64,000 nt of DNA from Prevotella sp. E2-28 (lineage in GTDB: Bacteria > Bacteroidota > Bacteroidia > Bacteroidales > Bacteroidaceae). This document shows, piece after piece, positions 32,983 to 43,182 of the stretch. The DNA lies in contig NZ_CP091788.1 of NCBI RefSeq assembly GCF_022024055.1, positions 620,001-684,000 on the forward strand, written 5' to 3'. Both the position numbers and the translations under genes were made by a program. Positions within the stretch are counted from its first letter, which is position 1; the number at the start of each line of letters is the position of its first letter. Below the pieces are notes generated by a model. The model was given only the letters and a program-made list of their open reading frames with translations. It had not been told where the DNA came from and searched no databases.

Positions 32983-34305
32983 TTATTCAAAAGTCACCTT
33001 AGTCAGTTTATAGCCAAAGCCTGTGATGAGCATACCCTTGGCGTCAGCAATGGCCTTATGGTCAGCTGTGTAGGTGAACTCATAGGGGTTGGGCTGAGCA
33101 TCGAGGCCGTCAACCTGAGGCACGATGTCGCTTGTCCAATCCTGGTTGGTGACACGCAAAGCATGATATTCGGCATCAATGATATCGAAGGTCAGACGAA
33201 CAGTAGCACCAACAGGAACATCGGCCATCTGTTCAGGAGAGAGGTATACATTGGCATCGCCCCAGTTGATATCCGAGGCACCTTCCCACAATGTGGTCTC
33301 TGCAGGAGCAACACCCTCGACAACAATCACCTTGGTCAACTTATAGCCAAAGCCCGTGATAAGCATACCCTTGGCATCAGCAATAGCCTTATGGTCGGCG
33401 GTGTAGGTGAACTCATAGGGGCTGGGATAAGACTCGAAACCGTCAACCTGAGGAACGATGTCGCTTGACCAGTCTTGGTTGGTGATGCGTAAAGCATGAT
33501 ATTCGGCATCAGGAACTTCATAAACCAGGCGAATCGTAGCACCAACAGAAACATCGGCCATCTGTTCAGGAGAGAGGAATACATTGGCATCGCCCCAGTT
33601 GATATCTATGCTACCCTCCCAGAGCACAGTCTCCTTAATGCCCGGATCTACATATTCATCATTGCTTACGGTAAACCAGCCACAGCCATAGCGTGTGCCG
33701 CTCTCGTCCTGAATGCTGACCATATATTCGCCTGCGTCCATTTGGGGCACGTCGAAAGTAACCTTTCCGTTAGCATAGGATACGTTGCTGGCCTCCTGCT
33801 GACCAATAAACACCTTCTCGACGGTGGTCACATTCGTGCATTCGATGGTCTTGGTGGTACCTATAGTGAGCCAGCGAGACTTGGCATCGGTGGCCAGTTC
33901 GGGGTCGCCAGCCAAGGGGCGTACCACGAGCTTGCAGGTGCGAGAGGTTGAGAGTCCCATAGTGGTGGTTGCCACAATTTTCAGGATATGGTCGCCAGCC
34001 AATACGGGGACATCGATGGTAAGGCCTTCGGCCACCTTCTCATCATCAATGAGCCATGTGACAGTAGTATAGTTTACAGGAGTCACAATGGCCTCGAATG
34101 TAAAGTTCTGGGTGCGATCGATGGTCGTCAGCACTGCAGGTTCGCCATTCTTTCCTTCTGGGATGTCTGTGTTCAGAATGCGTGGAGCATCGTTCTCACT
34201 GGCAGTGAAGAACGGGTCTTCGTCGCTTGAGCAGGCTGTAGTCGCAACCAAACCGAAGCCCACAAAGAACATGGCGAGATATTTTGAAATATTCTTGGTA
34301 ATCAT
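32983..34305 (-). CDS. Surface glycan-binding-like lipoprotein with duplicated domain
   Basis: A 440-residue lipoprotein at the SusE/F position of the beta-glucan locus. The lipobox is VATTACSSDED (Cys about residue 25). Ig-like segments follow to about residue 220, for example FEAIVTPVNYTTVTWLIDDE with a PKD-like look and an IPT-like segment ending GYCGW-like GYGCGWFTVSND. The C terminus is two nearly identical domains, residues 226-329 and 337-440, each starting LWEG.SDINWGDAN and ending GFGYKLTKV. The same domain type appears once in the secreted protein at 21152. Aromatic residues (LWEG, NW, QDW) could form sugar-stacking sites, which is inference. No catalytic motif is seen. It is last in the operon, 35 bases after susD. 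Confidence 0.8.
   Translation of the reverse strand: MITKNISKYLAMFFVGFGLVATTACSSDEDPFFTASENDAPRILNTDIPEGKNGEPAVLTTIDRTQNFTFEAIVTPVNYTTVTWLIDDEKVAEGLTIDVPVLAGDHILKIVATTTMGLSTSRTCKLVVRPLAGDPELATDAKSRWLTIGTTKTIECTNVTTVEKVFIGQQEASNVSYANGKVTFDVPQMDAGEYMVSIQDESGTRYGCGWFTVSNDEYVDPGIKETVLWEGSIDINWGDANVFLSPEQMADVSVGATIRLVYEVPDAEYHALRITNQDWSSDIVPQVDGFESYPSPYEFTYTADHKAIADAKGMLITGFGYKLTKVIVVEGVAPAETTLWEGASDINWGDANVYLSPEQMADVPVGATVRLTFDIIDAEYHALRVTNQDWTSDIVPQVDGLDAQPNPYEFTYTADHKAIADAKGMLITGFGYKLTKVTFE
32986..33630. repeat. Tandem duplication inside lipoprotein gene
   Basis: Two direct copies offset by 333 bases (111 codons), spanning 32986-33297 and 33319-33630, remain highly similar at the DNA level, including many synonymous positions. 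This indicates a recent duplication. Confidence 0.85.
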
Positions 34306-34339
34306 AGTTTTCTCTTTTTTACTTTTAAACTTTTTTCTC

Positions 34340-36085
34340 TTATTTCACGTTGATGTCTTTTACATCCCACCAGAGACGCTTGTGCCAGTCATCCTTACCA
34401 CCCAAGCGATTGAGGGCGTCAGTATAGTTGGCCTTGTTGTATTTGTTCTCAAGGAGGGGATAACACAGACGAGTAGGTGTCTGGAGGTTATTGTCATCGT
34501 AGGTGAAGTCGGATTCAAACTTACTCAACATTGTGCGGTCACGTAGCGCGGGATAGTCGCTTCTGCGCAGGTTAGCCCATGCTTCGGCGGGATTCATCAT
34601 GTGCAGAATCCAAGCCTGGGTGTTGATAGCTTCCTTAGCATTGGTGCTCAGAGCAGTGGCTTGAGATGTCACGAAAGTATTAATCTCAGCATCAGAGATG
34701 CTATTGGTCGTATTCAGATATTGCTCATTCATCCACTTTATTGAAGCTTTGATGCCAGCGTTAAAGTGATCCTTTATGGTACCAGGCACGTTCCATCCGT
34801 TCAGTTTTGCCTCTGCCAACAGGAACTCAACCTCGGCAGAAGTGATGAGTGTACCTGGGCGGTCAGGCATTTCGAAATCAATAGACAAGAAAGGACGCAT
34901 CATGCGGGCTGGATAGTTACTACCATCGAAACCTGCTTCAGGATACTGCTGAACGAGTTTGTCGAGGGTGGGGATAGCAGAGTTGGCAGGTGCATTAACC
35001 CAGTTGTTCCACCAAGCAGCACCTGGGTCACAGGGGTGCTCAGTTTCACCAGCACTCGTCAGATAAGCCAAAACCTCGTCGGTCACGTCAACATTCCACT
35101 CGCGGTCGGGCTTAATCTCACTACGCTTCGTGTTGATATAGTGGCGGCAGATGCGATACAAGCGGGGATCGTTGCTATTGTTCAGGATGTTGAATAACGT
35201 TGAACATACAAAAGTAGGAGAGGTAGGATCCTGACCATAGAGAATTTCGCCCAAAGCATTTACACGGAAGTCTAAGTCGCGTGAGCCATCATATAGCGTG
35301 AAGGGACCGTCAGTATAGATAATGTAGGCATCTTCACTGGCTTCGGTGATATAGCCACCTTCGTCTGCCAATGCCTTTTCAAATTCCTGCTGAGCCTTGG
35401 TGGGGTTCACCTCGCTAATACGCATGGCGTAGCGCAAGCGCAGTGAGTTTGCATACTTACGCCAAGCAGCAGCATCACCGTTCAGACTTGTTACATCACC
35501 TCCAATGCGGTCGGTGCCAGTGCCCAATTGTGCTGAACATTTGGTGAGTTCGTCGAAGATAAAGTCGTAAATAGTTTCCTGAGTGTCGTACTTAGGAGTT
35601 GAGATGTTTTTGATGAAACCAAGACCAGCTTCTGTGCAAGGCAGGTCGCCATAGGTGTCGGTGAGTACAGCCATCAAGTAAGCACGGTGAATACGCAGGG
35701 CAGCGTTAGTGTTAGGCTTGTCCTCAGAGTTATAGATGGCATCTACTAGGTTCTTGATAGACACGGCATAGTATTGATCCCAGATAAGGCGCATCTGATC
35801 ATCATTGGCATGCACACTGCCAGCATAGTTGCTGACGTTCCAGCCACCAGCAAAATGCTGAGTAAAACCAGTGATATAGCTGCGATAAGTATCCATCAGG
35901 CCGAAATCACCATAGGTCTGCAGCAGGGCTGTGGTTAATTGTGCGCTGGGGTCGATAGAAGTGGCTTTACTCTCGTCAGTATTTACCTCTTCCATGTAGT
36001 TGTCGCTGCAAGCTGTGAGAACTGCTGTCATGCAGAAGCATACAGAACAAGCAACGAAAGTATTCTTAATATATTTTGTAATCAT
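34340..36085 (-). CDS. susD: SusD-like lipoprotein (beta-glucan locus)
   Basis: A 581-residue lipoprotein with lipobox AVLTACSDNYME (Cys about residue 26). It belongs to the SusD/RagB superfamily, nearer the SusD-like_2 branch, whose members open with DNYMEEVNTD and DPSAQLTTALLQTYG. Conserved pieces are RIHRAYLMAVLTDTYGDLPC near residue 130, AWRKYANSLRLRYAMRISE near residue 208 and the C-terminal AWILHMMNPAEAWANLRRSD. It should bind oligosaccharide over the SusC channel. It begins 15 bases after susC and is followed by the duplicated-domain lipoprotein. Confidence 0.92.
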   Translation of the reverse strand: MITKYIKNTFVACSVCFCMTAVLTACSDNYMEEVNTDESKATSIDPSAQLTTALLQTYGDFGLMDTYRSYITGFTQHFAGGWNVSNYAGSVHANDDQMRLIWDQYYAVSIKNLVDAIYNSEDKPNTNAALRIHRAYLMAVLTDTYGDLPCTEAGLGFIKNISTPKYDTQETIYDFIFDELTKCSAQLGTGTDRIGGDVTSLNGDAAAWRKYANSLRLRYAMRISEVNPTKAQQEFEKALADEGGYITEASEDAYIIYTDGPFTLYDGSRDLDFRVNALGEILYGQDPTSPTFVCSTLFNILNNSNDPRLYRICRHYINTKRSEIKPDREWNVDVTDEVLAYLTSAGETEHPCDPGAAWWNNWVNAPANSAIPTLDKLVQQYPEAGFDGSNYPARMMRPFLSIDFEMPDRPGTLITSAEVEFLLAEAKLNGWNVPGTIKDHFNAGIKASIKWMNEQYLNTTNSISDAEINTFVTSQATALSTNAKEAINTQAWILHMMNPAEAWANLRRSDYPALRDRTMLSKFESDFTYDDNNLQTPTRLCYPLLENKYNKANYTDALNRLGGKDDWHKRLWWDVKDINVK

Positions 36086-36100
36086 AATAGTATCTTCTCT

Positions 36101-39100
36101 TTAGAATTTAACGTTGACGTTGAAACCATAGCTGCGGCGTGAGGGCAGCGAACCATATTCTAGACCAAGACCAGAAGTGTTGTAACCAGAGTCTGGATCG
36201 ATATTAGGAATGTTCTTCCAAACGATAAATGGATTGCGGGCAACGAATGAAACGCTCAGGCCTTTTACATATTTGCCAACCATCTGTTCTGGGAAAGTAT
36301 AGCCTAAGGTAATCTCACGGCACTTCACATACGAGTTGTCGTAGATGAACATCGAGGGAGCATTGTCGGCAGCACTCTTCCAATATGATTCGGGGTTTAC
36401 TGGAATGTTGTTGGGGCTATAAGTGCCGTCAGCGTTTTCGAGAACACCAGGCACAATGTAACCCTCACACTTGCCTGCAGCACGCCATTCTTCGATGGTC
36501 ATGTTGGCAGCCTTACGGTTCTCTTCTGAGCGGTACCACTCTTCGCGACCAGCCAGTGTGCCAGCAGCTTTACCAGTGGCATAAGCCGAGCGCATGGACA
36601 TTGAGAAGAGGTCGGCACCAACCTTCACGTCGAAACCTGCGGAGAGACGGAAGTTCTTGTAGGTCAGGGTAGAGTAGAAACCGCCTGTCCAGTCCCAAGA
36701 GGCATTACCCAGTGTGTGGGTGGTCTCGCTAACATAGGGCAGACCGCTCTCAGGATTGATGAGCACGTCACCGTTTTCGTTGCGCTGGAAGTCTCGGCCA
36801 ATGATGCTGCCGTAGTTTTCGCCTACCTCAGCACCTACAGAGACACCACACCAGGTGGCCTTCTCCAGTTCGAAGTAATCCATGCCATCCACGAGCGACT
36901 TCACCTTATTGACGTTCTTCGAGAAGTTCACGCCAGCATCCCAGGCAAAGTCCTTGATCTGCAGCACGCGACCGTTCAGGGCCACCTCGATACCTTTGTT
37001 CTGGATTTCGCCGGCATTCACAAGGCGATAGTTATAACCAGAGGTTGATGAAGAGGCCAAACCTATAATTTGGTCCTTAGATAACTGGTTGTAATAAGTT
37101 ACATCCAGACCCAGACGACCTTGGAAGAACTTCATCTCCAGACCCAGTTCGAATGAATTGGTGCGGGTGGGCTTCAGATCTTTATTGGGCTTTGTACTGT
37201 TGTTAATCATACCAATAACATAGCCACCATATGAATACTTGCCAGTGGTGTAGCTCAACGCCAATTGATAGGGATCGGTATCACTACCAACCTGAGCCCA
37301 AGAAGCACGGAACTTACCATAGTTGATGATGCTCTTGTTCTTAAGGAATTCAGAGAAGACAACGCTACCAGAGAAAGAAGGGTAGAGATAGACATTGTTG
37401 CTGACGGGCAGGGTAGATGACTTGTCGCCACGAAGCGTTGCTTCCAAATAGTAGGTGTGCATGTATCCTACGCTGGCTGATCCAAAGAGAGAGTTTATCT
37501 GTTTCTTATAGGTGTTCTGTTGAATGCTCTGTTGAGCGTAGTTCATGATAGCAACCACGTCCTTCATCTGCTGGTCTGTGCCAGTGAAGATGCTGGTCTT
37601 GTTGTCCACCTTGAAAATATTTCCACCAAGGGTGGCATTCACGTCGAAATCACCAAACTGATTGTTATACAGTGCCAGCAACTCGGCATTCAGTGTGCGG
37701 TTGTTATAGTTCTGGTTCTGCAGTTGTCCGGCAGACTTACCAGGCGTAGTGCGGCAGATGAAGTCTTCGAACGTCATGAAGTTCATGTCGGTACCTACGG
37801 TGCCTTGCAACTTCAAGTGCTCGTTGATGTTCCATATGGCCTTACCTGTCAGACGGAATACATCCTTTGCTGAGGTGTTCTCATTCTTATAGAGGTCCCA
37901 ATAGGGGTTCTTGTTATATTGGTCGTTACCGTTCCAGTTGGCATAGTCACCATCGCTGGTCTCATAGTTCTTTAACCAAGCCTGGTTATAAGTGCCTGCC
38001 AGTGTCATAAGGTTTTTACCAACGTTGCTTTGAGAGTCACCCAAAGCAGGACGGTTCTTCACATCTTCACGGGTGTAGTTGGCTGTGAAGTCGAAGTCCA
38101 CAGGACCGGCTGATGTGGTGACGCGCAGGTTAAAGTTATCACGGCTCATGTGTGTGTTAGGCAGGATATCTTTGTTGCGCATATCGGTCATTGAGAAGCG
38201 GACACCAGTCTTGCCAGAGTTCACACTCATGACAGCTGTGTTCTGGGCTGTCATACCTGTGCGGAAGAAGTCACGAGTATTGTTGGGATACATCTGGAAG
38301 GGACGCTTCTCATGGTCAAAATACTCTACTAGGAAGTTGTCTGCCTTGGCACCCCAGCTGGCATTGGTACCTGTGGTAGCAGTGCGACTGTATGCACCAC
38401 CGTAACCCATACCATAGGTCTGCTGGATGTCGTCCCATTGTGAACTCTGTATATCGAATGTCAGCGAACCATTGTATTCAATGCTTATCTTGTCCTTCTC
38501 GGCCTTTTTAGTAGTGATGAGAATCACACCATGAGAAGCACGGCTACCATAAAGGGCTGAAGCGGCAGGACCTTTCAGAACCGTCATGTTCTCAATATCG
38601 TCAGGATTGATAGCCGAGATGCCATCGCCTAGATCGTAGCCACCTTCTGTGCCGGCACTTGCGAAGTTCGTATTGTCGAGGGGCACACCGTCGATGACAT
38701 ACAGAGGCTGGTTGTTTCCTGTCAACTCGGTATTACCACGTAGCATGACGCGTGTAGAGCCAGAGTTGCCACCAGCTGTTTGGTTAACGACCAGACCAGC
38801 TACCTTACCCGCCAATGAGTTCATGACATTAGTCTCTTTTGCTTTGGTCAGTTCATCTCCTTTGACTTCTGCTACTCCATAACCCAGTGCTTTGCGCTCG
38901 CGCTTTACACCTAAGGCAGTTACAACGACCTCACTCAATTGAGTCTTGTCTTCTTCCATCTTGACTTTCATGCCATTTTGGGCTTTTACCTTGATGGTTG
39001 TGTAACCCACATAGCTGATTTCCAGCATATCGCCAGGTTTACACTTGATGGAAAACTTTCCATTGAGGTCTGTGACAGTACCAACATTGGAATCTACAAC

Positions 39101-39271
39101 CTTGATGGTGGCACCTATCATAGGTCCGTCTGCATCCTCTATGACACCAGTAATTTTGTTGTCGTCAGGAACTGCAGTGATCTGTGTAGTCCGATAATCA
39201 GCAGCGGCTGTCATCGGCATCCACGTCATGCCTGCGCCGAGCAGGCAAAGAAGCATCATTTTTTTGTTCAT
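36101..39271 (-). CDS. susC: SusC-like TonB-dependent transporter (beta-glucan locus)
   Basis: Outer-membrane importer of 1056 residues. A signal peptide (MLLCLLGAGMTWMPMTAAA) is followed by the carboxypeptidase-D-like domain (KITGVIEDADGPMIGATIKV), the TonB-box region LSEVVVTALGVKRERKALGY, the plug with VMLRGNTELTGNNQPLYVID, and a barrel ending FNVNVKF. It is read after the GPH symporter through a 31-base gap without a visible promoter, so it is probably expressed from the GH5 promoter at 45608. Cellodextrin or mixed-linkage glucan uptake is inferred from the GH5 and GH94 neighbours. Confidence 0.95.
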   Translation of the reverse strand: MNKKMMLLCLLGAGMTWMPMTAAADYRTTQITAVPDDNKITGVIEDADGPMIGATIKVVDSNVGTVTDLNGKFSIKCKPGDMLEISYVGYTTIKVKAQNGMKVKMEEDKTQLSEVVVTALGVKRERKALGYGVAEVKGDELTKAKETNVMNSLAGKVAGLVVNQTAGGNSGSTRVMLRGNTELTGNNQPLYVIDGVPLDNTNFASAGTEGGYDLGDGISAINPDDIENMTVLKGPAASALYGSRASHGVILITTKKAEKDKISIEYNGSLTFDIQSSQWDDIQQTYGMGYGGAYSRTATTGTNASWGAKADNFLVEYFDHEKRPFQMYPNNTRDFFRTGMTAQNTAVMSVNSGKTGVRFSMTDMRNKDILPNTHMSRDNFNLRVTTSAGPVDFDFTANYTREDVKNRPALGDSQSNVGKNLMTLAGTYNQAWLKNYETSDGDYANWNGNDQYNKNPYWDLYKNENTSAKDVFRLTGKAIWNINEHLKLQGTVGTDMNFMTFEDFICRTTPGKSAGQLQNQNYNNRTLNAELLALYNNQFGDFDVNATLGGNIFKVDNKTSIFTGTDQQMKDVVAIMNYAQQSIQQNTYKKQINSLFGSASVGYMHTYYLEATLRGDKSSTLPVSNNVYLYPSFSGSVVFSEFLKNKSIINYGKFRASWAQVGSDTDPYQLALSYTTGKYSYGGYVIGMINNSTKPNKDLKPTRTNSFELGLEMKFFQGRLGLDVTYYNQLSKDQIIGLASSSTSGYNYRLVNAGEIQNKGIEVALNGRVLQIKDFAWDAGVNFSKNVNKVKSLVDGMDYFELEKATWCGVSVGAEVGENYGSIIGRDFQRNENGDVLINPESGLPYVSETTHTLGNASWDWTGGFYSTLTYKNFRLSAGFDVKVGADLFSMSMRSAYATGKAAGTLAGREEWYRSEENRKAANMTIEEWRAAGKCEGYIVPGVLENADGTYSPNNIPVNPESYWKSAADNAPSMFIYDNSYVKCREITLGYTFPEQMVGKYVKGLSVSFVARNPFIVWKNIPNIDPDSGYNTSGLGLEYGSLPSRRSYGFNVNVKF

Positions 39272-39302
39272 TGTTGATTTGGTAATATTTATTTTTCAGA
39301 TG

Positions 39303-40643
39303 TTAACGTTTAATGGGATAGATGTATAGCAATCCAATCATGATAAGTGCTATGAGAGCTGGGAATACGGAGAATAGAGCCCAAATCATGCTGTTGACGG
39401 AATCTGCATCGGTTATGGTGATGACGGTCTGGCCATCAGCATCAGTACCCGAGATGAAACCGGCAATACCCAGCAAGAGAGCCACAAGTGAGCCACTGAT
39501 TGCTGTACCGAATTTCTGCGACATAGTACCACTAGAGAAAATAAGACCTGTAGAAGATGTTCCGTTCTTTTCTGTAGCATAGTCGGCTACATCGGCATAC
39601 ATCGACCACAATAGTGGTGAATACAGACCAATACCGATTGAGGTGATAATCACGATCGCAACGAGCACCCATATATAGGCAGCGTCCATGGGAACAAAGA
39701 AGAATCCTACAGATGTCACTACGCAGATAAGGGCAGCCCACATAAAGGCCTTGCGCTTGGAACCTACCCATTTGGTAAAGATGGGAGATACGCCACCGAA
39801 GACCATGCAGGTCAACTCGCCAAAGGTCATAAACACTGTGTAGTTGATAATGAATCCACTGACGGTGACATCACCATGTAGGCAGTACTCGAACATATAA
39901 CCAGCTACTGCAAAGCGGAAGCCATTGAAGAAGTTCGTGCAGATGCCTACAAGGGTGAGAATAATCCAAGGACGATTACGGAACAAATCACCAAAGGGTT
40001 TCAGTGAGAACTTCTCTGCACGTACAGGCTTCAGACGCTCTTTGGTCAACAAACCGCAGGCCAGTGTGCCGGCAGCTGCAATGACACCAAAGAAAGCTCC
40101 CAGAACGGCATATTGGTGTTGGTCGCTTCCGCCAACGATTTTCTGCAGATAGGGGAATGACAACAACGTGATGAAGCCCATAGCGTAGGCACCTACCATA
40201 CGGTAGCTTGAGAATTGGTTCTTCTCATTGTCGTCCTCAGTCATCACTCCCAGGAGTGAGCCATAGGGTACATTGACAGCCGTATAGACCATCATCATCA
40301 GCAGATAGAGTGTATAAGCCCAGATACGCTTACCTGTAGGTCCAAACTCAGGCGTGTAGAGCAGTAATGCAAAGATGAGGCCAAAGGGAATGGCTCCAAA
40401 GATTATCCACGGGCGATAGGTGCCCCATCGGCTCTGCGTGCGGTCAGCTAATGAACCCATCAATGGATCTGTCACCACATCAAACATACGGGCAATGAGC
40501 ATTAGCGTTGCAGTATCGGCAACTGTTAGTCCAAAGACGTTTGTGAAGAACAGGGGAAACGCAATCGACATGACTTTCCATGTAATACCACCTGCTGCTG
40601 CATCTCCTAATGCATACCCTATTTTTTCTTTTAACTGTGCCAT
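39303..40643 (-). CDS. GPH-family sugar:cation symporter
   Basis: A 446-residue inner-membrane transporter of the glycoside-pentoside-hexuronide family with 12 predicted helices. Typical features are IGYALGDAAAGGITWKVMS at the N terminus, DVVTDPLMGSLADRTQSRWG near residue 60, and the YRPWIIFGAIPFG segment. It lies four bases from the GH94 phosphorylase gene, so it most likely brings cellobiose or short cello-oligosaccharides into the cytoplasm for phosphorolysis. The ion (Na+ or H+) cannot be told. Confidence 0.9.
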   Translation of the reverse strand: MAQLKEKIGYALGDAAAGGITWKVMSIAFPLFFTNVFGLTVADTATLMLIARMFDVVTDPLMGSLADRTQSRWGTYRPWIIFGAIPFGLIFALLLYTPEFGPTGKRIWAYTLYLLMMMVYTAVNVPYGSLLGVMTEDDNEKNQFSSYRMVGAYAMGFITLLSFPYLQKIVGGSDQHQYAVLGAFFGVIAAAGTLACGLLTKERLKPVRAEKFSLKPFGDLFRNRPWIILTLVGICTNFFNGFRFAVAGYMFEYCLHGDVTVSGFIINYTVFMTFGELTCMVFGGVSPIFTKWVGSKRKAFMWAALICVVTSVGFFFVPMDAAYIWVLVAIVIITSIGIGLYSPLLWSMYADVADYATEKNGTSSTGLIFSSGTMSQKFGTAISGSLVALLLGIAGFISGTDADGQTVITITDADSVNSMIWALFSVFPALIALIMIGLLYIYPIKR

Positions 40644-40647
40644 AGCT

Positions 40648-43161
40648 TTACATTGTTACTTCTACGATGTGATGACCAGGGGTGGCCTTGATGATAACGC
40701 CTTCAATAGCAGAACCATCGAGAACAATACTGCTTACACCGCTTTGCTTACCGTTAGGATTTCGAACGATAATATCAAAAGTGGTATCGCGTAAAACACG
40801 ACGTACTTTGTATTCTTTCAAAGTAGAGGGAATACATGGATCAATTTCTATACCGTCGTAGGTCGGCTTGATACCCAGAATATACTGTGTAATGGTGAGC
40901 CAGTTCCATGCTGCGGTACCTGTGAGCCAAGAGTTCTTGCCTTCGCCAGGCTTGGCAGCATCTTTACCTGCTACCATCTGACAATAGACATAAGGCTCCA
41001 CTTTGTGCAACTGTTGATCTTTAATCCATGCAGGACAGATCTTAGTGTAGTGTTCCCAAGCATCATTGCCACGACGAGCTACGGTCTCACCGATGATGAC
41101 CCAAGGATTGTTGTGGCAGAAAATACCGGCATTTTCCTTATAGCCAGCAGGGTAGCTGGATATCTCTCCCATCTCTACATGATAGGTTGTGAAGGCAGGG
41201 TTATTGAGCACCATGCCATGTTCGCAATCCAGGTATTTCTTGCAGGAGTCGAGTGCTTTATCAACCATTCCGTCTTCCTGACCGATGCCAGCCATTGTGC
41301 AGAAGCCCTGACTCTCGATGAAGATTTTTCCTTCTTCGCATTCTTTTGAACCGATTTTATTGCCGTAGAAGTCGTAGGCACGCAGATACCACTCACCGTC
41401 CCAACCGTGTTTCTTCACAGCCTCGACCATCGAGTCGATGCATTTCTGGGCGCGGTCGGCTTCCGTCCTGTATACGTCGCCATCTACTGAATCGGCCAGC
41501 TTTTTACAAAGCTCTACATACTCCTTACCTGTGAATACAAACAGACCGGCAATCATTAGTGATTCAGCCTTTGACCCTTCACTATTATTTTCTGTGGTCT
41601 GGAAACTCTCGTTGGGGTCCCATGAGAAGCAGTTCAGGTTCAGACAATCGTTCCAGTCGGCACGACCTATGAGAGGTAACATGTGAGGACCAAGATTTTC
41701 CACCACATGGTTAAACGAGATGCGGAGGTGCTCGAAGAGTGTTACTTCTGAGCCTGGCTGGTTATCAAAAGGCACCATTTCATCGAGGATAGAGAAATCT
41801 CCCGTCTCCTTGATATAGGCTACAGTGCCAAAGATAAGCCAGCAGGGATCATCGTTAAAACCGCCACCAATATCGTTATTGCCACGTTTGGTCAGAGGTT
41901 GATACTGGTGATAGCAGCCACCATCAGGGAATTGTGTTGATGCAATGTCGATGATACGCTGACGGGCACGACTTGGAATCTGATGTACAAAGCCCACGAG
42001 GTCCTGATTAGAATCGCGGAATCCCATGCCACGTCCTACGCCGCTCTCGAAGAATGAGGCCGAGCGCGAGAAACAGAACGTAATCATACACTGATACTGG
42101 TTCCAGATATTTACCATACGGTCCAGACGCTCGTCGCCACTTTCTACGGTGTATTTCGAAAGCAAATTGTCCCACATTTGGCGCAGTTCCTCAAAAGCAG
42201 CATCTACGGCTTCTACGGTAGAGAAGCGAGAGATGGTGTCGTGAGCCTTGCACTTGTTGACCAGTGTCACATCAGAGTCTTGTGAACTGATAAGCTCCCC
42301 TTTGCGTTTACGCTCGATATCCTCTACAGAGAACTTCTCGTCTTGTTCATTCTCCACATAGCCCAGTAAGAAGACAAAGACCTTCGACTCGCCAGGCTGC
42401 AACTCAACCTCTATGTATTGTGAGGCAATGGGGCTCCAACCGTGAGCCAATGAGTTAGAAGGCTTGCCAGCCACTACGCATTGTGGGTTAGAGAAGTCAT
42501 TATACAGTCCGATGAATGATTCGCGATCGGTATCGTAACCATTCACTTCGGCGTTGGTCAGCGCATAGTAGGCATAATGATTGCGGCGCTCTTTGTATTC
42601 TGTCTTGTGATAGATGGTGGCACCACCATTCTCTATCTCCACCTCACCTGTTGACCAGTTGCGCTGGAAGTTCTCCATGTCCGTAGCGGCATTCCACAAA
42701 CACCACTCTGTGAAAGAGAATAGTTTCAGGTGCTTTACCTCGTTGCTGGTATTCTTCAGCGTAAGCTTTTGCACCTCGGCCCAGGTCTTCAAGGGAACAA
42801 AGAAGAGTATAGAAGCCTCTACACCATTCTTACTACCAATGATGCGGGTGTAGTTCATGCCGTGACGGCACTCATAAGAATCAAGTTGTGTCTTGCAGGG
42901 CTTCCAACCTGGCGACCAAATGTCCTTACCGTCGTTGATATAGAAATAACGACCACCTGCATCCATAGGCACACCATTATAGCGATAGCGGGTGATTCGG
43001 CGGAACTTGGCATCTTTATAGAAGTCATAACCGCCAGCTGTGTTTGAGATGAGGCCGAAGAAATCCTCGTTGCCCAGATAGTTGATCCAAGGGAACGGTG
43101 TCGCTGGATCGTTAATCACATATTCTCTGTTCTTATCGTCAAAAAAACCAAATGTTTTCAT
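40648..43161 (-). CDS. GH94 cellobiose/cellodextrin phosphorylase
   Basis: Cytoplasmic enzyme that splits cellobiose or cellodextrin with phosphate to glucose-1-phosphate and a shortened sugar, saving ATP. The 837-residue length is typical of the family. Landmarks are [20 protein letters not shown] near residue 100, [20 protein letters not shown] near residue 380, the substrate-binding [20 protein letters not shown] near residue 415 and the catalytic aspartate in [10 protein letters not shown] near residue 500. There is no signal peptide. Cellobiose phosphorylase is favoured over laminaribiose or chitobiose activity because of the two GH5 genes, but the sequence alone does not settle this. 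Confidence 0.93.
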   Translation of the reverse strand: MKTFGFFDDKNREYVINDPATPFPWINYLGNEDFFGLISNTAGGYDFYKDAKFRRITRYRYNGVPMDAGGRYFYINDGKDIWSPGWKPCKTQLDSYECRHGMNYTRIIGSKNGVEASILFFVPLKTWAEVQKLTLKNTSNEVKHLKLFSFTEWCLWNAATDMENFQRNWSTGEVEIENGGATIYHKTEYKERRNHYAYYALTNAEVNGYDTDRESFIGLYNDFSNPQCVVAGKPSNSLAHGWSPIASQYIEVELQPGESKVFVFLLGYVENEQDEKFSVEDIERKRKGELISSQDSDVTLVNKCKAHDTISRFSTVEAVDAAFEELRQMWDNLLSKYTVESGDERLDRMVNIWNQYQCMITFCFSRSASFFESGVGRGMGFRDSNQDLVGFVHQIPSRARQRIIDIASTQFPDGGCYHQYQPLTKRGNNDIGGGFNDDPCWLIFGTVAYIKETGDFSILDEMVPFDNQPGSEVTLFEHLRISFNHVVENLGPHMLPLIGRADWNDCLNLNCFSWDPNESFQTTENNSEGSKAESLMIAGLFVFTGKEYVELCKKLADSVDGDVYRTEADRAQKCIDSMVEAVKKHGWDGEWYLRAYDFYGNKIGSKECEEGKIFIESQGFCTMAGIGQEDGMVDKALDSCKKYLDCEHGMVLNNPAFTTYHVEMGEISSYPAGYKENAGIFCHNNPWVIIGETVARRGNDAWEHYTKICPAWIKDQQLHKVEPYVYCQMVAGKDAAKPGEGKNSWLTGTAAWNWLTITQYILGIKPTYDGIEIDPCIPSTLKEYKVRRVLRDTTFDIIVRNPNGKQSGVSSIVLDGSAIEGVIIKATPGHHIVEVTM

Positions 43162-43182
43162 ATTTGTTATTTTGTTATCTTA

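Noticed and set aside
32923..34230. Several long + strand frames opposite the duplicated lipoprotein
   Set aside because: They are antisense to a well-supported coding sequence and repeat with the same 333-base period as that gene.
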